Assembly: GCA_012862575.1 (NCBI GenBank)
Contig: BLSF01000036.1
Coordinates: 310,001 to 374,000, forward strand
Direction: 5' to 3'
DNA from: Parietichytrium sp. I65-24A
Lineage: Eukaryota; Sar; Bigyra; Thraustochytrida; Thraustochytriidae
Length of the DNA: 64,000 bases
Numbering within the stretch: the first letter of the stretch is position 1; every line of letters begins with the position of its first letter. This document shows, piece after piece, positions 20,301-30,461 of the stretch. The notes beneath the pieces were generated by a model. The model did not search any database. It was not told the origin of the DNA and worked only from the letters and a program-made list of their open reading frames with translations. The position numbers and the translations under genes were made by a program.

Positions 20301-21582
20301 AACATCCACCTCTCCCGCAGGCGTGCAGCATCCGTATGGTACGTTGTTCAAGAGCGCGGCAAGCCTGCGCTGGGAGAATGTGATTCCTTTCAAGCCTGCC
20401 GTGTGTCATCCGCGCGAGCAGCAAGAAGTAGTCGATTACCGGCGCTGGCTTCCGATTTTTTCCACTCGAGTGCGCGAAAAACTTGAGGCTGCTCACTTTG
20501 GCACAATCGTCTCCGGGTCGACGATAGTGTATTTCCCGGAGGGCCACGCATTTGCAAATGCGCACGCAGAGCTTCGGATGGCCGCAGAGATGAAGCATGG
20601 CGGCCGTGACTGCGCGTATGGGGGGCAAGTAACGAGTGTACCCGCCACAAGGGAGCCGATGGTCTGCAATGTGGTGAGTGTCTCTTTTCACATTGGTGGC
20701 GGCGAACTTGGTGGATCGGTTGCCCCTTCGCCGTACTGTGAGCTTGAGCTCGAGCCGATCGCCAAAGACGACTGGGCTTGCAAAGAGATTCCTATGCTTG
20801 ATCTGGGTCTTCAGGATATGTCAGCCACCAAGCTGGAGGCATCTTCGTACAAGCTGCGACGAGTCCTTTACCAGGTGATGCTGCACCTGCTGTATATGGA
20901 AGAAAGTACGATATGTATGCAAGGAGTGTCTTCAACAGTGTACAAGGACCTGGAAGGTATCGTCGGCAAAGATCACATTGTTGATCTTGCCTCAATTTTG
21001 GCGAAGGTCACCAACGGCGAGTATCAGTCAGCTGAGGAATTCATCAGAGATTTGACTCAGATGGCTCGCTTGACAAGGCGCTATCTCGCGCAAGTCCACC
21101 ATTACAATTTCCGCACGGTGCAAGCTGCAAGTTCACTAGTGTTGCATGCCAAGCTGCTGCTTCGCCACCCTGACGCGCTTTGCTCTCTCCGAGAAATCAG
21201 CAAGCCTTGTCTAGACACAAATACGCGTTCAGGAGCAATATTTAAGGTGGTCCATCGGCCGCACTTTGAGAGCGAGATGCCTGGGTACCTGGTCCCTGTT
21301 GAATGCGCACTGGATTCGCTCTACCTGAGATCTAATACTGGAAAAGCGATTCCTTGGAGCCTCGGTATGCGAGTCACTCGCCAAACTTCCGCCGCTGAAG
21401 ATGGCAAGAGTAGTGGGTTGATTGTGGGTTTTAGACTGGCTTCGAGTGATAATGCCTTGCCGTGGGGATGTCTTGTTGTGCAGTGGGATGTGGAGCCAGA
21501 AGACCATGATCTCGATGTTACCCTGGATTTGCCAAAATTTGCACGCCAGCATGTAAACCCCTGGGAGGTGCGCCCGATCTAG
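14351..21582 (+). CDS. Composite chromatin regulator: RFD, bromodomain interrupted by PDZ-like insert, WHIM, HTH, BRWD/PHIP-like C-terminus
   Basis: One large gene. The proposed exons are 14351-14360, 14440-14517, 14611 to the insert, then to 21582. The first two introns start GTAAGT, and their phases join exactly to the long frame. A third in-frame intron (14714 to about 14799, GTACGT..ACAG) is possible. Domains in order: a DNMT1-type replication-foci domain (about 14925-15310); a basic/Ser-rich linker; bromodomain front half (about 16640-16775, PDYLDVIDKPMDLGTV); an insert with coiled-coil and PDZ-like domain (PLGLNIG...GDRLIYIGAQPTNGL); bromodomain rear half (LDAFFADVQLVFNNC, about 17678-17760); WHIM-like segments (to GTDRFLNRYWWF, about 18195); a helix-turn-helix (about 19800-19960); and a BRWD/PHIP-like region with VSGSTIVYFPEGHAF, a degenerate second bromodomain and terminal VNPWEVRPI. 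The frame changes between 17480 and 17610. It is probably a nuclear reader of acetylated chromatin linked to remodelling. Confidence 0.8.
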
Positions 21583-21800
21583 GGACGACCGCCGTGTGGA
21601 AAGAAAAAATGCGCCCTTTTGCGCGGTGAGATCAAAGCCTTTATAGCTATTGAATGAAAAGAATTGAAGAAATCGGGGGATAGTCGAACGAGTGGTGAAA
21701 GTACACAAAAGGATATTTTAGGTGTTCTAAAGTTATAGGAAAACTATCGTATTTTTTTCTTGGACACAAACCGACACACAGTTGAGATGAGTGTAGACTT

Positions 21801-23384
21801 CTAGTTTTCTTGCAAGAATTGCTGTAGCTTGTTCCGAGATTTGGAGGATGACTTTCTCCGCGGTGCGTTGTCGGTGGATGTCGCTTCGCTCTCCTTTAAG
21901 AAGGATTCGAGGGTCTTTTTGGGTTTGCTATCTGCCTGCGCTTGTTTGGCAGCCTTTTCCTTTGCCTTGGCTTCGGCCTCAGCCTGTCGCTTTTTCTCTA
22001 ACTCTGCCTTGCGCTCCTGCAATGTTTGCGCGAGCTTTGACTTTTGAATTTCCTCGCCAAGTCCAACAGTCGCCGCTCCTGTCATGTATTGGCCCCCACC
22101 TGCGAGTCTGGCCTGCCTCGCGATTTTTTCCTTCAGTTCCTCTTTAGTGGCTGGCCGGTGTGGTTCCTCTTCGCCGCCATAACCATAATCTTGCACCTCG
22201 GGAGGAGGTGGTGGCAGAGCCTCTGGCTTGACGTTCTTCTTAAATAATCGTTGGAACACCTTCGTTTTTGGCTTGGATGGTTGGGCGACAACGATTGGCT
22301 GCGGGGCTTTTAGGGGTTGCGGAGGCTGCATGACCTTTGCATTCGAGACTTTGCCGACGGATTTGTCGAGCATGTTTTGCTCAATCACCCTGTCGAAACC
22401 TTCAGGAACGCGCATGGTTACTGGCCGTTGTTTCGGGCGCGGGAAGTTAGTCGCCGGCGTTGGCGCAACAGCAGGGGCGGAAGAAGGGGCCGGAGCTGTC
22501 GAAGGTTGCCCGGAAGACTTGGCAGAGAGTGATGACGATCCGCGAGAGGATTTGCCTGATTTGGACTTTCGCTCGAAGCGCTGGAGAAACTCCTCCGCCT
22601 CTTTCGATTTGCTGTTGTGCTTGGACTCCTCAGAGCTATTATGCTTAGTGATGCTCCTGGACTTTGACGCTTTCTTGGGCATGCTCAGACGGCCGATAAA
22701 CATTGCGCTGCCGAGTTGCCTCGTTTGCGCCACAGCGGGCTTCTCGCCGATAAAGATGAGCGTTTTAGATCCAGAGAGCTTTCCCCCGAGAAACTGGAAA
22801 AACTCCAAGTCAGCAACGTACTCTTTGGAGTTTCTCCTTCCCGAGACACCTGACTTGCTCTTCTTCTTTGCCTTCTCGCTCGATGACTGCTTTCTCGGTT
22901 TTTCCTCTGCTGATACACGATGCGGCTGCTGTTTTGACGGCTTCTCACTCTCTCTTCGGAGAGGCCCCGACTGTTCCTTCGAAGACGACCTAGACTCCGC
23001 TCTGTTCTCCTTGAAACTGTCCTTCTTGCTACCCTTTCGGCTGCTCTTTCTGCCCTTGCGCTCGCTACTTTCCGCCATCACCGACTTGATTGCGGACATC
23101 CAGTCTTGAGCATCTTGAGGAGTCTTGCAGAAGAATGTGAAGGTCCGATTTGTGTTTGGTGGCCGAGCCATCGGCGAATATTTTACAATGAGCTTGACAT
23201 CTAGCGCGTACACGTTCTCGATTTCGTTCAGCGGGAGCGACCTCCTACTCGAGATATTGGTATCGCTTTTGCCCACGCACAGCGCCTGGAGCTCCTCGTC
23301 CAGCGCCAGGAATCTCTTTTGCTTTATCAGCCCGATCTTGCCGTTCATCAGCACCCATGACGAGTGCACCACCGACGACGACAT
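21801..23384 (-). CDS. PH-domain protein with long basic, Lys/Ser-rich tail
   Basis: A 527-residue protein from the ATG at 23384. The N-terminal 110 residues form a pleckstrin-homology domain: SSWVLMNGKIGLIKQKRFLAL is strand 1-2, FTFFCKTPQDAQDWMSAI is the last strand plus the C-terminal helix with its invariant Trp. PH domains bind phosphoinositides or proteins and recruit to membranes. The middle (110-330) is strongly basic and Ser-rich (RKSSRKGSKKDSF, FLQRFERKSKSGKSSRG), and the C-terminal third has a Lys/Glu/Ala coiled coil (LQERKAELEKKRQAEAEAK) and ends KSRNKLQQFLQEN. No catalytic domain is seen. It is probably an adaptor, but no named family was recognised. The frame opens upstream with a TTG at 23438, which is unlikely to be used. 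Confidence 0.75.
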   Translation of the reverse strand: MSSSVVHSSWVLMNGKIGLIKQKRFLALDEELQALCVGKSDTNISSRRSLPLNEIENVYALDVKLIVKYSPMARPPNTNRTFTFFCKTPQDAQDWMSAIKSVMAESSERKGRKSSRKGSKKDSFKENRAESRSSSKEQSGPLRRESEKPSKQQPHRVSAEEKPRKQSSSEKAKKKSKSGVSGRRNSKEYVADLEFFQFLGGKLSGSKTLIFIGEKPAVAQTRQLGSAMFIGRLSMPKKASKSRSITKHNSSEESKHNSKSKEAEEFLQRFERKSKSGKSSRGSSSLSAKSSGQPSTAPAPSSAPAVAPTPATNFPRPKQRPVTMRVPEGFDRVIEQNMLDKSVGKVSNAKVMQPPQPLKAPQPIVVAQPSKPKTKVFQRLFKKNVKPEALPPPPPEVQDYGYGGEEEPHRPATKEELKEKIARQARLAGGGQYMTGAATVGLGEEIQKSKLAQTLQERKAELEKKRQAEAEAKAKEKAAKQAQADSKPKKTLESFLKESEATSTDNAPRRKSSSKSRNKLQQFLQEN

Positions 23385-26300
23385 GGTCCACCGATGGGCC
23401 AACACTTGACGCAACCAAACTGACCCGCCCTGCTCCAAGCGCCTCCAAAACTCTCCGCCCTGACCTGGCGAGACTCGGGGGGCCTTGCGCGCCTTGAGTG
23501 AGTGAGTGCACTTTGCGAGTGGCGGCAGTGGTCTTGATTGTCGATTCAGCTTTGAGAGGGGGCGGGGGGAGGGGGCGAGAAGGGGTCACCACGGTGGAGG
23601 GGGGGGCGGCAAGAGGCAAAAAGGGGCAAAAAGGTCAAAAAGGGGCGAGAAGGTCTAGTAGAAGTCCCGCCAACTTACTCGCGGGCAGTACACCTGACTA
23701 GTGAGCAAGTGATGAGCAGGGCACGGGGGAGGGAGGGAGCGAGGGAAAGAGAGAGAGAGAGAGAGGGAGGGAGTTGCAAGTGGACTACGAGGAGCTACGT
23801 AAAGGAACAGGGAGTAGTGACAGTATGGCAGTAGCACACTTTTTCTCTTGATTGTGAAGAACTGCAAGATGGCACAAGTAGCCACGACGTGAGAGCAGCT
23901 GCGTACAGTCACACGACTTTTTGCCTGATGAGGCACTTGGAGCAAAAGCACGCAAGCGCGAAAGTAGCGTCTGTTGCGCGAGGCAGTAAGAAGGGGAGCT
24001 TTTGGCGGCTTTCACATGCTTTCACCCTTTCCTGAAAGTCTTTTTTCAACCTTCCCACTTTCTACTTGAGCTTACGTGCCAAGCAAAGTAAACGAAGTAA
24101 GAATACAAGCCCACGTGCCCGCATCGCGTTCATCTTCAGAGTTCAGAACTTGGTAATCAAGAATGTACGTGTAGGTACACGTAAGTACATGGTGCTATAC
24201 TCCACGCGTGCTGCCGTTCAACGGTTGAGCAGCTGAGCCTGCGCGACTCACTGTGACCGTGGCCGAGACACGCCAATTCAACTCTCGTTGTTCTCGTTGT
24301 CAGTTGTCAGCTCTGACCGACTGCATATCTACGGATGGATGTCCACGATCCGCAACTTGACTAACAGTAAAGAATGCAAAGCAAAGGCGGAACTATTGAG
24401 TGGGCATAGAGTATTCCATAGAGATCGCTACCACCCACCTTGTGCACGCTCCTGATAAATTACCACACGATAAGCGTAGTACACTTGGCCCATTCTTGTG
24501 ATCCTGCGTGTTCGCTGGACACTGACAACACTGACACTGGCACTGGCAATTGCGATGCTTATTTCAGAATTTCAGTATCTACTCCCTCTCAAAGCTCCCA
24601 CTTGAACGCTTTTCAAATCGCTTTGAGCTGTTGGTTGAAGTCGACGTGCTGTCTCTCTTTTTTTTGCTTTCTGAAAGTCAGATCGTTTCTGTCGAGAGAA
24701 TTTGACGTTAATGGTGCACACCTTGGCGGGGTGCGTGCACACGCAAGTTCTACTGTATCCTCTATTTCTTACTTACAGTGTTAGTTCTGTTCGAAATGCG
24801 CAAATCAGAGAATAAAGAGCTATTCAGGATCAAGGAAGTGTTCGTTTCTCCGTTTGGTTTGGTTTTTGACGTTTTCGAAGGATTGATTGATTTGATTGAT
24901 TGAAACACTCCAGCTTTGTCGTGATAGCTCATGCCGACTGGGTTCAGTTTGCGCTTCTATTTGGAAAGCCGCACTCCTCTTATGCTCTTGGCATCGTCTT
25001 GTGACGCGTGTGGCGAAGAAACATGTGTCCTCGAGAACCTAAGAGTGAGTTTTTTTTAACATTGAGCGAGGTTGCAAGCCTCAGGTATTGTGCGCAACAA
25101 CAATACGTTGACTTTGTCTCTGACCCAATCAACTCTGACCCAATCAACTCAACGGTGACCATAGTGCGTTTGCTGCGCGCAAATCAACGATGATTGCACT
25201 ATGGTTGCATGTCTCAGTCTGACCTGCGGCCCACACGACCAAAGTGTGAAGTCAAGTCGAGTGTCGATTGTCCATTGCGGAACAGTGCGCTGCTCGCGAG
25301 CAAGGGTATGATCGTCAACCAATATTGGGGCTACATTGGTGCGAAGAGGAGCACGAGAACCTACATGGATGTAACCTCGAAAGGTCCCGAATATTGAATT
25401 TTGTCTTGAAGACCTTCGGCGTACGGAAACAGCGCTTGTGATGTGAGGGGATGAGGGGGAGGCGGGGCGACAGTGGAAGGGCAGCTGCAAACTGAGAAGA
25501 AAAAGTGGTGTTTTTTTCGTCCAAGTTGACTCGGATTAGAATTGCGCGAGCGCTTTTCGAAGTGTTCCATGTTGGTATTGCATCAATAGTATACCAGGTG
25601 GGCTACGTGGGCGCAGTAGATCATCCACACAAAAGAAAGGTGAAAGGCAGTGTAAAGACAATTCCTTGGATAGGTGACACGAGTCATTATATATTTTGAG
25701 AGATTATGGCGCCCGTGTCTCTTCCGACAAAATCAAGAGCAAACACATGTGTGAAAGACATAGTGTGCCGAATCTAGTCGGTCTATAAGGGCTGAACTGC
25801 TTGCTGCGAGAGCTAAGCTTTGCACATCTTTACACAGTCTTTCTCTACGTCCATTCACAACAGATTTCCGAATCACGGCTTTGCACCAACAATGATTCGC
25901 CTCGACGCCAACGCCAAAGCCAAAGCCAATTCATCGTGTTCATCGATTTCGTCCGAAGCCTTGTTTGGCTGCCGTCTTTTCCATCGCACTATTCCTTCCC
26001 GGCATAGGCTTGCCTTCAATAGAGTACAATTTCAGGAAGTCCGTCCGCAGACGCGAGTCAGTCAGGGCCAGGATACAAGCTTAGGGGGCGGATAGCGAAT
26101 GATTAGCTGCGCACGCCAGGGACTCGGGCCAAAAGAGGTGAGTGGAGGAGTAGGAAAGCAAAAATCCGAGCTTTTGAGCACACGCTGTTCCTACTTGGCT
26201 GGCAGCTACGTCTTGCGCGGCTGAAACTCTAGCGGTGCCCTCAGTATCCAAGCGCGCAAGCGGAACAGTGGACTGTGTTGACTTCACTTTCAATTACCAT

Positions 26301-26831
26301 TTACTTTACAATTTTAATTTTCATGACAGTAAGTTTGAATGATTTATCCATTCCAGAGCGTCACCGCTGTACTAGTTCGTACAAATTTGCTCTCGATCGT
26401 GCAAATTCTCACTCCTTCCTGAATCGAGGCTTGGTCGTGGCCGACAGCTGGGAGTTTAGAATGATTAATTCAGGATCCATACGAGTCAGTCAGCGCCAGG
26501 TGCTGATGATGCTAATGATGCTAAGGATGCTAATGATGCCAATGAAAACACCAACAACAACCACCCTGAGCAGATGGATGTGCGTGCTGAGGTAGTGATG
26601 CCGTTAGTGCTCGGAGGCACATTGTGTAGTGTGCTCATACCACAGTACAGTACCGGTACGTAGTACACAAAAAAACATTTGTTTGCAAGGGAAAGAAAGG
26701 TAAAGGTAGGAGTAGGGAGGGATCCATTTCAGGCAAATGGAAAGAAAGAAAGTCAGGAAGCCAAGAGCAAGCGAGTAAGAAGCCCGAGAAGTGAGCTACT
26801 CGCAGCAGACCCAGAACGCAGAGAGGGCAAG
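23385..26831. other. Large divergent intergenic region without a recognised gene
   Basis: About 3.4 kb between divergent genes. It includes a G-rich strand with GGGGGCGGGGGGAGGGGG near 23561-23577, repeated AAAAAGGGGC units at 23614-23650, a GA tract at 23747-23768, GATT-type repeats near 24879-24903 and a CACGTG at 24112. The longest open frames are below about 115 codons and have no domain or codon-bias signal I can recognise. It could hide a non-coding RNA, but nothing in the sequence shows one. Confidence 0.5.
23745..23768. repeat. GA microsatellite upstream of the PH-domain gene
   Basis: A GAGAGAGAGA run of about ten units, some 360-385 bases upstream of the minus-strand PH gene start. 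On the coding strand of that gene it reads CT. Confidence 0.85.
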
Positions 26832-28133
26832 ATGGGAAACTCTTTGGCCTGCGATGCCGCCGTAGACGGCGCACTGTGCACCGGAACGCTCTTGAACAAT
26901 TCGGGCTGCACATTTCCATTCACCCTGGTCCTGGAGGACGGGTCCCAAGCTGTCGTGGAGACATGCTTGAGCACGGCTTTGATCGCGCCGCCTGCAGCAG
27001 TGGCAAACACGTTTACTGCTGCATATTGGTGCTCTCTCAATGAGACCTTGGCGATGACAGATGCGGGGGCCAGCATCGCGGCTTGCGAATGCGTCACTGA
27101 TGAGTCATCGGAAGTGAGTTACACGTGGCTCCTTGGTGTACTGTTCTCCATCTTATCGAGCATGGCGACCACCATTGGAATGATCCTGCAAAAGGTTGCG
27201 CACAACAAAAACGACAGCAAACCTGAAGGCCAGAGAGCCAAAGAGTGGATCGGAATCCTGTTTAGCCCGTACTGGCTGATGGCGTTCACGTTAATGGTAC
27301 TGCTCCCACTTCCATTTGACTTTGTGGCACTTGCGCTTGCCTCTCAGAGTCTTTTGGTCCCCTTTGCAGGGCTCAGTTTGATCCTCAACCAGCTGTTCGC
27401 TCCCTGGATCCTGGGGGAGAAGCTAGACAGAATCGAAATCATTGCGACTTGTGTCATCGTCTGTGGTCTCATCCTGACTACGGTTGGTGGTTCCAAAGAG
27501 GATGTCCAACTCAATGCATGCGAGCTTCTTGCTAGGTACACAGATGCAGACTTTCTGGTGGCAATCTTCACGCTAGCGACAACCATTTCGATTGCGCTCT
27601 TTTTCATTCACATGTTTAAGCCAACTCATTTCCTTGCCAGAGTGCGGCCGGCTATGTACGCTTTCTGTGCTGGAGGCTTTGGAGGGATCGGCAACGTATT
27701 TTTCAAGGCGACAGGGGAGCTGGCCGAGGCTGGGCTTCGGGACGGCGACAGCAGCGGAGGGGCATGGTCCACGGTTCACCCTTATTATCATATTGTTTTG
27801 ATCATCTTCTTCGCAACTCTGCAAATCAGCTACATCAATCAGGGCCTGCGCCAGTACGACGCAGTCCTCTACATCCCGCTGTACAACTGTATGTATATTC
27901 TTTTGAGCGGAACCATGGGCGCCATCACCTACAAAGAGTTTTCCAGCTACTCGACGCTTCAGTTCGTACTATTCCCGATTGGAGTGTCCCTGACTCTGGT
28001 GGGAATTATGATTATGACTCAAAAGACTCCTGGACTTGACCAAGACTTGAAGGTTCGTCCCGACGAGCCAGAGCTTCACAAGGATGGGCCTACCGAGGCC
28101 AGCGATGAGAGACGCGAGATCATCGTGGTCTGA
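26832..28133 (+). CDS. NIPA-type Mg2+ transporter-like membrane protein with Cys-rich N-terminal ectodomain
   Basis: A 433-residue protein starting at the ATG at 26832 (MGNSLACDAAV). The first 95 residues carry seven cysteines (CDAAV, ALCTG, GCTF, TCLST, WCSL, ACECV), probably a disulfide-stabilised external or luminal domain. About nine membrane helices of the NIPA/DUF803 fold follow: WLLGVLFSILSSMATTIGM, then PLPFDFVALALASQSLLVPF with the family-type 'ASQSLLVP' turn, and FATLQISYINQGLRQYDAVL near the end. NIPA proteins transport magnesium and related divalent cations in the plasma membrane and endosomes, which suggests the same here. The cytosolic tail is acidic. N-myristoylation of MGNSLA is possible but lacks Ser/Thr at position 6, so it is doubtful. 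A paralogue-like gene lies 3.5 kb downstream on the other strand. Confidence 0.82.
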   Translation: MGNSLACDAAVDGALCTGTLLNNSGCTFPFTLVLEDGSQAVVETCLSTALIAPPAAVANTFTAAYWCSLNETLAMTDAGASIAACECVTDESSEVSYTWLLGVLFSILSSMATTIGMILQKVAHNKNDSKPEGQRAKEWIGILFSPYWLMAFTLMVLLPLPFDFVALALASQSLLVPFAGLSLILNQLFAPWILGEKLDRIEIIATCVIVCGLILTTVGGSKEDVQLNACELLARYTDADFLVAIFTLATTISIALFFIHMFKPTHFLARVRPAMYAFCAGGFGGIGNVFFKATGELAEAGLRDGDSSGGAWSTVHPYYHIVLIIFFATLQISYINQGLRQYDAVLYIPLYNCMYILLSGTMGAITYKEFSSYSTLQFVLFPIGVSLTLVGIMIMTQKTPGLDQDLKVRPDEPELHKDGPTEASDERREIIVV

Positions 28134-28997
28134 TCCATCTTGTTGTAGTTTACTGTTTCTGTTCATTTGTATTTTTACCAGTTTCGCAATTCTACTAAGC
28201 GTACCCCACTTTTTTCCCCGACACTTCGTGCGTCTCCGTTTTTTCGCACTGCTTCAACCTCTTCCCTTTCCACGTTTTATCAGTTCTATCTTCAATCCTG
28301 ATGGCACGCTTTCTCTCTCTTCTGTCTCTTTTGTCCTAAAATCTTCAGCTCGAATTCGACCCGAACGAAGGACACATTTCGTTTGGTATATTATAATTTA
28401 TATAAATTGAAATATATAACATACGAACATCATGATCATGATTGCTGTCACTTTTGAGTTCTGAAAGCATACAAGTTGTGACAATGAATCATGGTTTGGT
28501 ACCAGTGCAGAGTACACATGACTTGCCACTCGTCCAAACGCTTCTCGGAGAACCAACACTTCCCCAGAGAACCCATCCGCATCACCTGCAACAAGAACCC
28601 ACTCACCGAACATTCCTCGTTCACTAGGGTAGGGCTTCTCCCCTCCATTCGCTTCCCCGCCACAGCGTCTTCCGAGGCTCTTCCCCCCGCCCTTGGTCCT
28701 ATCCTCCCCACTAACCCTCCGCAGCCATTCATCTACCTCTTTCCTTAGTCTCCTCCTCCCAATCGACTGGTCGCAGGCGAAGCAGACTAGCGCGGCCGCT
28801 ATGCGCCCTGCGTAGGAGTGCGCGGGAAAGAAAAGCACAGCGCGTAAGGCGTGGCTAGCAATAAGCGGTAGCGGGCGTGTAGCCCTGGAGGAGAGAGAGT
28901 GAGAGAGAACAAGAGAGAGAGAGAGAGAGAGAGAAGGACGAAGGAGACGGAGAAAGCAGTCGCGTTCACAACACATACAACACACAGAGACGACAAG
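28134..28997. other. Promoter region of the eL36 gene
   Basis: It contains a GA-rich stretch at 28890-28935 ending about 62 bases before the eL36 start codon, which is the probable core promoter/5' UTR area. The rest holds 3' flank of the NIPA-type gene. No other gene was recognised. Confidence 0.5.
28890..28936. repeat. GA-rich tract directly upstream of eL36
   Basis: GAGAGAGAGTGAGAGAGAAC followed by a perfect (GA)n run. It ends about 60 bases before the ribosomal-protein start codon and is the closest of the gene-proximal GA/CT tracts in this window. Confidence 0.85.
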
Positions 28998-29489
28998 ATG
29001 GGCATCGCAAGGGGACTCGACAAAGGTCACTCCGTGACCAAGAGGGTGGAGAAGCCTCGCCCAAGCACACGTGCTGGCGTAAGTTTTGCGGCGAGATGCG
29101 TGCGGGATGGGATTTGGGTGTTGTTGAGATGTTGATGATGATGATGTTGATGGGAGGGGGGGTTGGGATGGCGAGCGGGATGATGGGATACGGCGGTGAA
29201 GGGATGGATGTGCGCTGGACGGGGATCTGACGAGGTGCTGTTGTTGTTGTTGATGGTACAGAAACTCGGCAAGCGCGTCGCACTTGTTCGCTCAGTCATC
29301 CGCGAAGTTGGCGGACTTGCTCCTTATGAGAAACGCTGCATGGACTTGATCAAGCTCCTCGGTGGTAGCGCTGACAAGAAGGTTTACAAGGTTGCCAAGA
29401 AGAGGCTCGGAACACACCGTCGCGCGCTTATCAAGCGTGACGAGATGAAACTTCTTAACCAGAAGATGCGTTCCAAGGCTGCTCAGTAA
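28998..29489 (+). CDS. RPL36: 60S ribosomal protein eL36 (two exons)
   Basis: Exon 1 is 28998-29078 ([16 protein letters not shown]...), the intron 29079-29261 (GTAAGT..ACAG, 183 nt), and exon 2 29262-29489. The joined protein is 102 residues, the usual length of eL36 (about 100-105). Conserved hallmarks are the N-terminal 'GLxKGHxVT', [19 protein letters not shown] and the basic [20 protein letters not shown]. It is a small basic protein of the large cytosolic ribosomal subunit. The intron falls early in the coding sequence, as is common for ribosomal-protein genes in otherwise intron-poor eukaryotes. It contains short GAT/GATGTT repeats but no other signal. Confidence 0.97.
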
Positions 29490-29873
29490 ATTCTGTTTTC
29501 CTGATAAAAGTAACTTTCGAACCTTTTCTATTGCGCTGAAATCTCGTTTATATTTCACCTTTTCCATTTTGGCTTTTTGGTAAACCTCTCGCACGACGAG
29601 CGTGGCTCTCCGTTCTAGGCTTAGGTGCGCCCTGTGTTTCTCTGGGTCACGTTCGAAATGGTGCTTATATGGAAATACATTTGCTCGAATTCCATCTTCA
29701 GTAGGCATATCAAAAGCGGTTGCGGGGCCACAGGAAGGGGTTCACAGAGCCGCTCCACGATCGACGATCGACGAGAGCGGAAAAGAAACAACAAAATTAA
29801 AAGCGAGCAATATTTCAAATTCACAACAAGTAATACAAAACGCAAAGGCAATAGGCTCAAGCAAGTAAATATA
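29490..29873. other. Convergent 3' region between eL36 and a membrane-protein gene
   Basis: AT-rich 3' flanks of two convergent genes. No repeat or additional gene was recognised. Confidence 0.5.
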
Positions 29874-30461
29874 TTACACCACTGCGGCCGGCCCTTCCAC
29901 CATCCGGATGACAATGTTGTCAGACATTGCTGAATTGCGATCAAGAACAAACCATTTCCCATCCCACTTTCCATTGTTAAACTCTGCGCGAATCTCCATG
30001 GACTGGCCCTGATTCTCTTCAGGATTTCCTGTCCCTTTTTCGTAGGACAGCTTGATCGCCATGCGATTCCCAGCGGCATTCACGAGCCCTGTTACAGCAA
30101 AGATCCCAATATCATCTTGGCCTGACCCGAGGACTCGTTTGTTCACGACGGTCATGTCAAAGGAAGGAATATCTCTCCAGCGCCCGAGCCGGTAATACGA
30201 CGCTGAATAGGTTCCGGAGCATATTGTTGAGTGCTTCGGGATTTCCGGGCACGTCTCGTGGAGCCAATCTTCGTAGGTCTCCAATTCTCGAAGAAGTTGT
30301 CGGCGTCGCAGTCCAGTGCTCCGAATGGCACAACATGTCAAAGTGATGAGAAAAACTGCGCACATCACCACGCCGGCAGCTATGAGCAGGTCTACCCCTG
30401 TGCCATCCCTTCGACTCATGCTCTCGACTTCTTGCAACAAGCGCTTGTGGAAGGTGCTCAT
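29874..30461 (-). CDS. Small single-pass membrane protein with a possible beta-barrel (lipocalin-like) domain
   Basis: A 195-residue protein from an ATG at 30461. One membrane helix lies at about residues 23-46 (VDLLIAAGVVMCAVFLITLT), followed by a basic stretch (RSTGLRRRQLLRELE). From about residue 80 the sequence alternates hydrophobic and polar residues with repeated Gly-x-Tyr and Gly/Trp turns: CSGTYSASYYRLGRWR, VLGSGQDDIGIFAVTG, GKWDGKWFVLD. This pattern recalls small beta-barrel proteins in which 'GxY' strands and 'GxGxDxxGxFxxxG' turns alternate. I cannot name a family. Topology would put the barrel on one face of a membrane. No catalytic motif is visible. Confidence 0.6.
   Translation of the reverse strand: MSTFHKRLLQEVESMSRRDGTGVDLLIAAGVVMCAVFLITLTCCAIRSTGLRRRQLLRELETYEDWLHETCPEIPKHSTICSGTYSASYYRLGRWRDIPSFDMTVVNKRVLGSGQDDIGIFAVTGLVNAAGNRMAIKLSYEKGTGNPEENQGQSMEIRAEFNNGKWDGKWFVLDRNSAMSDNIVIRMVEGPAAVV

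Noticed and set aside
22228-23109. A 293-codon plus-strand frame opposite the PH-domain gene
   Set aside because: It is antisense to a frame with clear PH-domain signature and has no recognisable pattern of its own.
26832-26850. N-myristoylation of the NIPA-type protein (MGNSLAC)
   Set aside because: Position 6 is Ala instead of Ser/Thr, and the region is probably an ectodomain with many cysteines.
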